Source: JBQTJN01 sp052387095 (lineage in GTDB: Bacteria; Pseudomonadota; Alphaproteobacteria; Micavibrionales; Micavibrionaceae). Taken from it: a DNA stretch of 5,577 nucleotides. Each line of letters opens with the position of its first letter. Position 1 is the first letter of the stretch. The position numbers were made by a program, and so were the translations under genes. Location of the stretch: the NCBI GenBank assembly GCA_052387095.1, contig JBQTJN010000080.1, forward strand, positions 1-5,577, written 5' to 3'. Shown here in pieces: positions 1 through 5,095 of this stretch. The notes beneath the pieces were generated by a model, which saw only the letters and a program-made list of their open reading frames with translations, ran no database searches and was not told the DNA's origin.

Positions 1-1393
1 AGGTAAGATTGACCTGCGTGCCCCGGCGGTCCTGGCAGAGCTGCAGCAGCCCGCCGAGATATTCATCCGGCGTCATGATGGTCGCCTTGATCCACGGCTC
101 CTCGATATGCTTGATGTAGACGACATCGGGCAGCTCGACCGGGTTGTAGAGGTCGATGATGTCGCCGTTATTCTTGTGGATCTTGTAGACAACGCTGGGC
201 GCGGTCGGGATGAGGTCGAGGTCGAATTCGCGGGTCAGGCGTTCCTGGATAATCTCCATGTGCAATAGCCCGAGAAAGCCGCAGCGGAAGCCGAGGCCAA
301 GCGCCTGCGAGCTTTCGATTTCGTAATGCAGCGAGGAGTCGTTGAGTTTGAGCTTGCCGAGCGAATCTTTCAGTTTTTCGAAATCGCCGGCATCGGCCGG
401 GTAGAGCGAGCAGAAGACCATGGGGATCGACGGTTTGAAGCCGGGCAGGGCTTCGAGGCAGGGGCGCTTGTCGTCGGTGATGGTGTCGCCGATCTTTGTG
501 TCGCCGATTTCTTTGATGGAGGCCGTGATGAATCCCATCTCGCCGGGGCCGAGCGCATCGAGCAGGACGCGTTTGGGGGTAAACATACCGGTGCGGTCGA
601 TCTCATAAACAAGGCCGGTGCGCATGAAGCGGATTTTCTGGCCCTTTTTCAGGTAGCCGTCGATGACGCGCACGAGAATGACAACACCGAGATAGGAATC
701 GTACCAGCTGTCAACAAGCAGGGCCTTGGTGGGGAGATCGTAGGGCGAAGGCCCCTCACCCGCCTCACTGCGTTCGGCACCCTCTCCCGGGGGGAGAGGG
801 AGGGGCCCGCGATAGCGGGAGGGTGAGGGGAGTTTTGTCACAATCGCTTCCAGCAGATCATCAATTCCTATTCCGGTTTTTCCCGAAACCATTACGGCCT
901 CAGATGTGTCGATGCCGATCACGTCCTCGACCTCTTGCATCACGCGTTCAGGTTCGGCGGCGGGAAGATCGATCTTGTTGATCGCCAGTACAAGTTCATG
1001 ATTATTATCGAGCGCCTGGTAGACATTGGCGAGAGTCTGCGCCTCGACGCCCTGTGACGCGTCGACGACGAGGATAGAACCCTCACAAGATGCCAGAGAG
1101 CGGGAAACCTCGTACGCGAAATCGACATGGCCCGGTGTGTCCATCAGGTTGAGCTGGTACTCGATGCCGTCCTTCGCCGTGTAGGCGAGGCGGACGGTTT
1201 GCGCCTTGATGGTGATGCCGCGCTCTTTCTCGATGTCCATATTATCGAGAACCTGCTCTGTCATCTCGCGCGCCTCGAGCCCGCCGCAGGTCTGGATCAG
1301 GCGGTCGGCCAGAGTCGATTTCCCATGGTCGATGTGGGCGATGTTCGCGAAGTTGCGGATATGGGCGAGGGGCTGGGTGAGGGGCTTTGTCAT
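1..1393 (-). CDS. lepA: Elongation factor 4 (LepA), translational GTPase, C-terminus cut by window edge
   Basis: LepA is a ribosome-associated GTPase related to EF-G that acts on stalled or mistranslocated ribosomes. The visible 464 residues carry the GTPase motifs in order: G1 AHIDHGKST (19-27), G2 Thr61 in ERGITIKAQ, G3 DTPGH (85-89), G4 NKID (139-142) and G5 SGKTG (170-174, where SAKTG is usual). Domain II follows with LVDSWYDSYLGVV (about 227-239), then the EF4-typical stretch around GLGFRCGFLGLLHMEI. About 130 C-terminal residues lie beyond base 1. The ATG at 1393 is the first start after an in-frame stop seven codons upstream; no clear Shine-Dalgarno precedes it. Residues 190-221 replace the usual short linker (about ten residues, PPPKGD-like) and are encoded largely by a palindromic repeat at 752-830, with the frame kept open. 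Family assignment is certain; whether the insert affects activity is unknown. Confidence 0.97.
   Translation of the reverse strand, partial: MTKPLTQPLAHIRNFANIAHIDHGKSTLADRLIQTCGGLEAREMTEQVLDNMDIEKERGITIKAQTVRLAYTAKDGIEYQLNLMDTPGHVDFAYEVSRSLASCEGSILVVDASQGVEAQTLANVYQALDNNHELVLAINKIDLPAAEPERVMQEVEDVIGIDTSEAVMVSGKTGIGIDDLLEAIVTKLPSPSRYRGPLPLPPGEGAERSEAGEGPSPYDLPTKALLVDSWYDSYLGVVILVRVIDGYLKKGQKIRFMRTGLVYEIDRTGMFTPKRVLLDALGPGEMGFITASIKEIGDTKIGDTITDDKRPCLEALPGFKPSIPMVFCSLYPADAGDFEKLKDSLGKLKLNDSSLHYEIESSQALGLGFRCGFLGLLHMEIIQERLTREFDLDLIPTAPSVVYKIHKNNGDIIDLYNPVELPDVVYIKHIEEPWIKATIMTPDEYLGGLLQLCQDRRGTQVNLT
752..830. repeat. Palindromic repeat element inserted in frame within lepA
   Basis: The outer arms cccctcaccc (752-761) and gggtgagggg (821-830) are perfect inverted repeats of 10 bp. 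Inside are two nested hairpins: ccctctccc (780-788) with gggagaggg (792-800), and cccgc (806-810) with gcggg (815-819) around a gata loop. This layout is that of a small mobile-like palindromic element, and the sequence resembles GC-rich repeats common between genes in proteobacteria. On the lepA strand it reads through without a stop and supplies most of residues 190-221, a Pro/Gly/Glu-rich loop between the GTPase domain and domain II. Element boundaries are set by the outer arms; the actual inserted length may differ by a few bases. Confidence 0.82.
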
Positions 1394-1406
1394 GGTTATA
1401 CCGCGA

Positions 1407-1476
1407 TGTCATGCCCGCGAAGGCGGGCATCCGGACCTTTTGAAGTTGCCGGACCCCCGCCTTCGCGGGGGTGACA
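1407..1476. repeat. Intergenic dyad-symmetric repeat (double hairpin) next to lepA start
   Basis: The 70-bp element has terminal arms tgtca (1407-1411) and tgaca (1472-1476), plus tccgg/ccgga arms (1430-1434 and 1449-1453). Two strong hairpins lie inside: atgcccgc/gcgggcat (1411-1418 with 1423-1430) and cccccgc/gcggggg (1454-1460 with 1465-1471), each around a 4-base loop. The pattern of two GCGAAAGC-like hairpins bounded by TGTCAT...GTGACA is a widely scattered repeat type in alphaproteobacterial genomes, from general recognition and not from a search. It begins only 13 bp upstream of the lepA ATG, so any lepA transcript that starts further upstream carries it in its leader. Confidence 0.75.
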
Positions 1477-1574
1477 ATTATAATATTGTATTACAGAACT
1501 TTTCATGGCTCACATCCATAGGGGGAACTTGTGGGAAATTCAAGGGTTTGGTATGGGTAATTCCTATATTTTGA
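1477..1574. promoter_or_regulatory. Unique spacer between two repeats; probable divergent promoter region (lepA / I78 gene)
   Basis: This is the only non-repeat DNA between the divergent lepA and I78-inhibitor genes, so promoters for both are expected here or inside the flanking repeats. On the minus strand TTGAAT (1538-1543) and TATGGA (1515-1520) are spaced 17 bp, a moderate -35 with a poor -10. A perfect TATAAT on the minus strand lies at 1477-1482 but has no good -35. On the plus strand, TATATT at 1565-1570 is a possible -10 without a convincing -35. No single promoter can be called with confidence. Confidence 0.3.
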
Positions 1575-1652
1575 CGTCAGTGCGAGCGTCAGCGAAGCAA
1601 TCTACTTTTAAAAGTGGATTGCTTCGTCGCCTGTGGGCTCCTCGCGATGACG
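1575..1652. repeat. Intergenic inverted-repeat element (GCGAG...GAAGCAATC type) before I78 gene
   Basis: The outer arms are cgtca/tgacg (1575-1579 with 1648-1652) and gcgag/ctcgc (1582-1586 with 1641-1645). The core is an almost uninterrupted stem in which bases 1593-1609 pair with 1610-1626 (one G-T), centred on the 12-base palindrome acttttaaaagt (1604-1615). Elements with TGCGAG and GAAGCAATC arms are widespread dispersed repeats in several bacterial groups; this is pattern recognition, not a search. The right end lies 3 bp before the AAGGAGGT ribosome-binding site of the next gene, so RNA folding of the element could influence that gene's translation. Confidence 0.75.
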
Positions 1653-1666
1653 ATTAAGGAGGTATT

Positions 1667-2155
1667 ATGAAGGAAAAAAACGAACGTGAACCGCGTAAAA
1701 TCGAAGAGATCGAACTCACCACCCGGTTATCGCGTAACCCGGCGATCTGGTTCGGGCTGATCCTGATTCCGGTTTTCCTGGGGCTGCTCATTGCGTTTGT
1801 GGGGCCGGACGAGGCACCAGTTGAACCGGCGCTGAGTATTGTCTCAGAGCCGGCGCCGCGGCAGGCCGTGCCGGAATACAGCCCGGTTCCGGGGCAGCAG
1901 GGCCAGCGCAAGGCACCACCGCAGGCGCAGGGCATTGAAGCGGCGCCCGGTGCGCCGGCGGTGCAATCCTGTAATTTCAATATCTGGGCCGGAAGACCCC
2001 TGAATGAGGCCGAGGTCGTGAGAGAATTAAGTGCCCTGAAGCGCCCTTACCGTTTCCTGCCGCCCGGGTCCATGATGACGATGGATTACAGTCCGGCCCG
2101 CGTGAATTTCGATCTCGACGACGCAAGGGTCGTCAAGCGCATCTGGTGCGGGTGA
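1667..2155 (+). CDS. Membrane-anchored I78-family peptidase-inhibitor domain protein
   Basis: The 162-residue protein has three parts. A charged N-terminus (1-25) precedes one hydrophobic segment (about 26-45, IWFGLILIPVFLGLLIAFV). A Pro/Ala/Gln-rich linker follows (about 46-100). The C-terminal domain (102-162) matches the inhibitor I78 family pattern: Cys102 and Trp107 near its start, an EAEVVREL helix, PPGSMMTMDYSPARVNFDLDD (132-152 region), and terminal VKRIWCG with Cys161. The two cysteines fit a conserved disulfide. I78 members inhibit serine peptidases such as subtilisin- or elastase-like enzymes; here the domain would face the periplasm on an N-terminal anchor. The topology and any target are inferred. 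The start is well supported by AAGGAGGT at 1656-1663. The gene is divergent from lepA, and its stop directly abuts the stop of the convergent small ORF. Confidence 0.85.
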   Translation: MKEKNEREPRKIEEIELTTRLSRNPAIWFGLILIPVFLGLLIAFVGPDEAPVEPALSIVSEPAPRQAVPEYSPVPGQQGQRKAPPQAQGIEAAPGAPAVQSCNFNIWAGRPLNEAEVVRELSALKRPYRFLPPGSMMTMDYSPARVNFDLDDARVVKRIWCG

Positions 2156-2317
2156 TTAGGGGATAGGCGGTTTGATAGAGGCCGGTTCGATCGTCGCTTC
2201 AGCAGCGGGGCTGACGGCATTCGTAAAGGCCGGGTTCAAGTCTGGACCGTATTTCGCCGGGCTTGGAGAAACGAGTCCGTTAAAATAGTGAGTCATACCT
2301 TGAGATCCTGTAATCAT
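2156..2317 (-). CDS. Small proline/alanine-rich ORF (53 residues), function unknown
   Basis: An ATG at 2317 opens 53 codons (MITGSQGMTHYFNGL... to ...KPPIP) ended by TAA at 2158-2156. Support comes from AAAAGGG seven bases before the ATG and from a leader shared with the 391-residue gene (see 2321-2364). Codon choice within it (many GCG, ACG, CCG, ATC and GCC codons) also looks coding. The product has no membrane segment and no cysteine, is rich in Pro and Ala towards the C-terminus, and is probably disordered. An internal ATG at codon 8 is an alternative start. It is the last gene of the leftward cluster and ends tail to tail with the I78 gene with no bases between the stops. It could instead be a remnant of a longer gene; I recognise no family. 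Confidence 0.5.
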   Translation of the reverse strand: MITGSQGMTHYFNGLVSPSPAKYGPDLNPAFTNAVSPAAEATIEPASIKPPIP

Positions 2318-2320
2318 ATT

Positions 2321-2364
2321 CACACCCTTTTGTTTTTAAGTTTTTTTATTTAGTCCAATTCAGT
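2321..2364 (-). repeat. Duplicated 5' leader, short copy, before the 53-residue ORF
   Basis: Read on the minus strand this stretch contains, in order, ACTGAATT (2364-2357), ACTAAATAAAAAAACT (2354-2339) and AAAAGGGTGTG (2331-2321). The last holds the ribosome-binding site, just before the ATG at 2317. The same three blocks occur in the same order before the 391-residue gene (4638-4562), with extra bases between them there. The overlap between the leader and the TAA-terminated 123-residue gene upstream is nil. Confidence 0.55.
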
Positions 2365-2385
2365 TACTGAAGTCTTACCTTGCAG

Positions 2386-2757
2386 TTAACTCGAATGAAT
2401 GATCAGAGGAACGTAAACGCCTTCTTTGGCCTGTCCTGTCTTCTCATCCATTAAAATCGTTAAAATCTGATGCGCGTTCTGCATGTGCTTTGCAATTTTT
2501 GAAAACAACGGCATGCCCGCATCCCGGATCTCGCCTTCCTCCATTATAAAATCAAGCTTGTTTGTACTAAGATTAAACTCAAACCAAGAAACAGGAGTTC
2601 TAAATACCCGATTGTAAAAGATGATGATCTTGCCATCGTCTTTGACTGCGATTTCGATATCAAGTGGATTCTGTTCATCTACGCCCTCTACAAAGTCAGT
2701 CAGGTTTCCAACCGGGGGGCGAAAAAGGGGAGTTTGATCGATGTTATCTGGCGTCAT
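2386..2757 (-). CDS. Hypothetical 123-residue protein, paralogue of the 144-residue neighbour
   Basis: A soluble-looking protein with no signal peptide, membrane segment or cysteine. Its parts are an N-terminal DQTPLFRPP (7-15), an acidic stretch (21-40), a probable beta segment KIIIFYNRVF (43-52), the core LDFIMEEGEIRDAG (68-81), a helix PLFSKIAKHMQ (83-93) and a C-terminal GQAKEGVYVPLIIH (108-121). The core and C-terminus align with the neighbouring 144-residue protein: D-x-I-M-x2-G-x3-D-x-G and GQ-x3-G-x2-[VI]-P-[LF]-I-x-H with one gap, plus P-x-LF-x-P near the start. The order and spacing suggest a single alpha/beta fold. The ATG at 2757 follows an in-frame stop five codons upstream, so no earlier start is possible; the ribosome-binding site is weak (AAAAGA). 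No known family is recognised. Confidence 0.8.
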   Translation of the reverse strand: MTPDNIDQTPLFRPPVGNLTDFVEGVDEQNPLDIEIAVKDDGKIIIFYNRVFRTPVSWFEFNLSTNKLDFIMEEGEIRDAGMPLFSKIAKHMQNAHQILTILMDEKTGQAKEGVYVPLIIHSS

Positions 2758-2838
2758 TTCGAGAATCTTTTAAGTGAGAGTTCTTTCAATTCGCCGTTTG
2801 ATCAAGTCCTTAACTTACAACACCCTTGGTTTTTTGTT

Positions 2839-2844
2839 CTTATA
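2839..2844 (-). promoter_or_regulatory. Possible -10 element (TATAAG) for the 123-residue gene
   Basis: On the minus strand TATAAG matches the sigma70 -10 consensus at five of six positions and lies in the 136-bp AT-rich gap between the two paralogous genes. The hexamer 17 bp upstream (GCAGAA) is a poor -35. The wide gap makes an independent promoter reasonable, but the call rests on one hexamer. Confidence 0.2.
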
Positions 2845-2893
2845 GTAATTCTAACATAGTCTTCTGCGATTCTGCAAAATTTATCGCGCGGTT

Positions 2894-3328
2894 TTATACA
2901 GATTTTTTCTCTTTGTGAATAAAAGGAATCAGTCTTCCATCAATCGACTGGCCGTCTTTTGTCTGGACGACCATGACCTCTGCCACTTTTGTGAAATAGG
3001 GGCGGATCAGCCACTGGAGCTTGACGCCTAGATCCCAGACCGCGCCGTTCTTCATGATGACATCGACGGTGAATTTATCAGGATCATATTCCAGGCGCTC
3101 GATTGTGTCGTAATCGATTTTCTTGTCGTGAAAAATGAAGGCCTCAAGCGTTTGCTTATCTGCATAGAGGTTTATCTCCTTGGGCTGGAACAAAGCCGGC
3201 TTGTCGCCGGTCTTGCCCCATTTCTTTTTCATCGATTTGTCGTTATCGCCGGACATGAGAGATTCTGCTGAAAAAGCCTTGTGGTGGGATCCGGACGGGC
3301 CGGACGTATGAATATTAATGCTTATCAT
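2894..3328 (-). CDS. Hypothetical 144-residue protein, paralogue of the 123-residue neighbour
   Basis: The main part begins around KKKWGKTGDKPALFQP (34-49). It continues with a beta segment AFIFHDKKID (63-72), the core VDVIMKNGAVWDLG (88-101), a hydrophobic helix VKLQWLIRPYF (102-112) and a C-terminal DGQSIDGRLIPFIH (125-138). It has no membrane segment or cysteine and ends in lysines. The core and C-terminal motifs are shared with the next gene downstream, pointing to an old tandem duplication. The start is uncertain: ATG 3328 gives 144 residues, ATG 3256 gives 120 and ATG 3232 gives 112. None has a clear Shine-Dalgarno, and the shortest form puts the LF motif nearest to its position in the paralogue. 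The gene lies 55 bp after the 391-residue gene, probably in the same transcript. Function unknown. Confidence 0.8.
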   Translation of the reverse strand: MISINIHTSGPSGSHHKAFSAESLMSGDNDKSMKKKWGKTGDKPALFQPKEINLYADKQTLEAFIFHDKKIDYDTIERLEYDPDKFTVDVIMKNGAVWDLGVKLQWLIRPYFTKVAEVMVVQTKDGQSIDGRLIPFIHKEKKSV

Positions 3329-3383
3329 AACATTACAACCGCGAAGGATAAAGGGCTTCCTTTAGCTATTCACGGACCCCTTG

Positions 3384-4559
3384 TTATTGTGCAGGAGTCA
3401 GGGCGAAATCGCCGACTGAAACTACATTATTCTTAAGGTCGATAGCACCTTTTTTCAGGTTGGCGATGAAGCCGGCGCGCTGTCCATTCGACACTTTCGC
3501 CGAGACTAAAACCGCTTCATTGTTGTCATTGGTCATTTGGACGACGCCATCTTTCTGAAGAGTGATCTTATTCCAGCCATTAGCTATGTTCGCTGCATCC
3601 ACTGCGTAGGGAACACCGCCATTGTCCTGGAAGGTGATCTTTCCTGTTGTTGTTACTGAGGACGGCAATTGGTTTGAGCCATATGTTGTAGCCACGCCTT
3701 TCGTTTTCTCTCCGCCCATATATTTGTAAGTCATTAAACCTACAACAGGACCTAGGACCAATCCCGCAATCGAAAGGATTGTATCGAGGCCCGGGATTTT
3801 ATCGATGCCTGGAATAAGTTTGGCAATGGTAGGCAGAAGAAACATTGTGCCGAGCGCTGTACCTGCGCCCCACAGAGCCGCGCCGCCCGACTTGCCTGTG
3901 CCACCGGACCAGCCGTTAAAGAGCTTGCTGGCGCCCGATGCAATAGTGCTCACGACGCTGGATGCGCCGTTGAAAAGACCGCTGATCATGCCGCCATGAC
4001 CGACTGTGTCGCCGATCAGGTCATTGCCGTAATTGTAGATAGCATTCCCGGCATCATTTATACCCGGCAGGCTGCTTGAGTTATCCTGGGTGATATTTGA
4101 CTTCTGATCCGACTTCTGAGTCTTATCTGTTGTGGAATCTGTTTTTTTGTCTGAAGTTTCTGCAACAGGGGCTTTTACGAGGCCGTAGTGAATATCGATC
4201 TGCTTGCGCATTTCGATGGCAAATGTCCCATAGGCACTTGCATCGCCACGCATAGGTTCCCAAAGAGGGTTCCAGTCCGTAATCCATGTATCGAGAGGTG
4301 TGTTGACCACCTTCAACATTCTGTTGAGTTCGTCTTTATAGAATTGCGCTATGGCTTCCGGTTTGTTTTTATAACTTAGAGGAGGCTCTGCTTTGAAGAA
4401 CTCTTCCAATTCCTCGAGCGAAGGTTTAGGACCACCATAAGACCAAGACGCTAAAATACTTTCGGCGGCTGTGTTGTGAAGGTTTTTAATAGCCTCCGGC
4501 CATTCTGCTAGGCCGAGTCCTGTGCCCTTATTATTGGCTTCATATATTGGTTTTGTCAT
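3384..4559 (-). CDS. Hypothetical 391-residue protein with disordered linker and hydrophobic hairpin
   Basis: Four regions are visible. Residues 1-130 form an acidic, Trp-rich, probably helical domain (for example SLEELEEFFKAEPP and DTWITDWNPLWEPMRGD). Residues 131-165 are a Ser/Thr/Lys/Asp/Gln-rich disordered linker. Residues 166-225 are Gly/Ser/Asn-rich with amphipathic stretches (MISGLFNGASSVVSTIASG). Two hydrophobic segments follow at about 226-249 and 257-277, separated by a short GIDKIPG turn. Residues 300-391 look beta-rich (KITFQDNG, NKITLQKDGVVQM, AVLVSAKVS). There is no signal peptide and no cysteine. The hairpin with glycines every few residues could insert into a membrane or oligomerise, as in pore-forming or translocator-like proteins; that is inference. 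The start is supported by AAAAGGG six to seven bases upstream and by a TATAAT about 60 bp upstream. No family is recognised. Confidence 0.88.
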   Translation of the reverse strand: MTKPIYEANNKGTGLGLAEWPEAIKNLHNTAAESILASWSYGGPKPSLEELEEFFKAEPPLSYKNKPEAIAQFYKDELNRMLKVVNTPLDTWITDWNPLWEPMRGDASAYGTFAIEMRKQIDIHYGLVKAPVAETSDKKTDSTTDKTQKSDQKSNITQDNSSSLPGINDAGNAIYNYGNDLIGDTVGHGGMISGLFNGASSVVSTIASGASKLFNGWSGGTGKSGGAALWGAGTALGTMFLLPTIAKLIPGIDKIPGLDTILSIAGLVLGPVVGLMTYKYMGGEKTKGVATTYGSNQLPSSVTTTGKITFQDNGGVPYAVDAANIANGWNKITLQKDGVVQMTNDNNEAVLVSAKVSNGQRAGFIANLKKGAIDLKNNVVSVGDFALTPAQ

Positions 4560-4561
4560 TA

Positions 4562-4638
4562 CACACCCTTTTACTTTTTACTTTTTTTATATTTATTAAT
4601 TAGTTTTTTATTTAGTTACATTATACATCAAATTCAGT
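4562..4638 (-). repeat. Duplicated 5' leader, long copy, before the 391-residue gene
   Basis: The minus strand holds ACTGAATT (4638-4631), ACTAAATAAAAAACT (4616-4602) and AAAAGGGTGTG (4572-4562), the last placed just before the ATG at 4559. The three blocks recur before the 53-residue ORF at 2364-2321 in the same order. This copy has additional A/T-rich bases between the blocks, including the TATAAT at 4625-4620. The 11-base block around the ribosome-binding site is identical in the two copies. Confidence 0.55.
4620..4625 (-). promoter_or_regulatory. Probable -10 element (TATAAT) for the 391-residue gene
   Basis: A perfect sigma70 -10 hexamer on the minus strand lies in the 179-bp AT-rich gap after the 95-residue gene and would give a leader of about 50-55 bases. 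The -35 is weak: TTAGAA at 18-bp spacing is the best nearby. No clear terminator is seen for the upstream gene, so readthrough may also contribute. Confidence 0.4.
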
Positions 4639-4738
4639 CGAAATTCTAATTTATCCTCTACTTCTTTGTTTTGTAACGTTTTTTCTTCCTTCTAAAAAAT
4701 CGTTTATTGTAGAGGCCGAGTCTCTTTAAATTTCTGGA

Positions 4739-5026
4739 CTACTTGGGCTCCACGCTAGCTGTACAGCCATCTCTCACGATTGGATTCCCCTTATTATCAG
4801 CCTTACAGCGAGTCACTTGCTGATTTTGCGTAGTTTTGTCAGTTTGAGGGCTGCTGCCGCTACTGCTACTGCAGCTGTTATAGGTGCATGTGCCCATGCC
4901 TACCACAGCAACAATGCCTCCTACCCATAGGAAAGCTTTCCCCAGTGTTCCTTTCCAGCTGCCGCTACGTCCGCCGCCTGAGTTAGAATCGAGTGGCGAT
5001 AGATCGTCAATGTCTTCAAATGCCAT
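4739..5026 (-). CDS. Hypothetical 95-residue single-pass membrane protein
   Basis: An acidic N-terminus (MAFEDIDDLSPLDSN) and a Gly/Ser stretch precede one hydrophobic segment at about 31-46 (AFLWVGGIVAVVGMGT). Immediately after it come C-TYNS-C (47-52), a Ser/Thr/Gln linker (53-71) and a short C-terminal domain with Cys74 and Cys88. The charge pattern suggests a cytoplasmic N-terminus and a periplasmic C-terminus in which four cysteines could form two disulfides; this is inference. The segment is too far from the start, and too acidic in front, for a normal signal peptide or lipobox. The start is well supported by AAAAAGGAGATG ending five bases before the ATG, and by a promoter at 5065-5093. 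Function is not recognised. Confidence 0.8.
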   Translation of the reverse strand: MAFEDIDDLSPLDSNSGGGRSGSWKGTLGKAFLWVGGIVAVVGMGTCTYNSCSSSSGSSPQTDKTTQNQQVTRCKADNKGNPIVRDGCTASVEPK

Positions 5027-5064
5027 AATTCATCTCCTTTTTAAAGCTTTTGTAATCCTGCGTT

Positions 5065-5093
5065 ATTTAATCATTTATTTACATAAAAGTCAA
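5065..5093 (-). promoter_or_regulatory. Sigma70-type promoter for the 95-residue gene
   Basis: On the minus strand TTGACT (5093-5088) matches the -35 consensus at five of six positions. TTAAAT (5070-5065) matches the -10 at four of six, and the spacer is exactly 17 bp. It fills the gap right after the stop of the upstream gene and would give a leader of about 30 bases. Confidence 0.5.
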
Positions 5094-5095
5094 AT

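Noticed and set aside
326..826. Plus-strand open frame of 166 codons opposite lepA
   Set aside because: It is a shadow of lepA, whose GTPase and EF4 motifs on the other strand are unmistakable; no coding features of its own.
1206..1574. Plus-strand frames running from lepA through the double-hairpin repeat
   Set aside because: The start lies inside lepA antisense and the remainder is translated repeat sequence.
2359..2371. Short hairpin ttcag-tta-ctgaa after the 123-residue gene
   Set aside because: A 5-bp stem without a T run on either side; not a terminator, and it partly overlaps a block of the shared leader.
2768..2803. Eleven-codon TTG-started frame with AAGGA in front, between the two paralogues
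   Set aside because: Too short and without a recognisable leader-peptide or attenuator structure after it.
2811..2850. Third copy of the shared leader (CACCCTT followed by a T-rich stretch) before the 123-residue gene
   Set aside because: Only about eight bases match the ribosome-site block and the other two blocks are missing; it lies about 60 bp from the ATG and could be chance in AT-rich DNA.
4690..4738. Terminator after the 95-residue gene (AGAG/CTCT stem, later T6 run)
   Set aside because: The stem is only 4 bp and the T run is separated from it by over ten bases.
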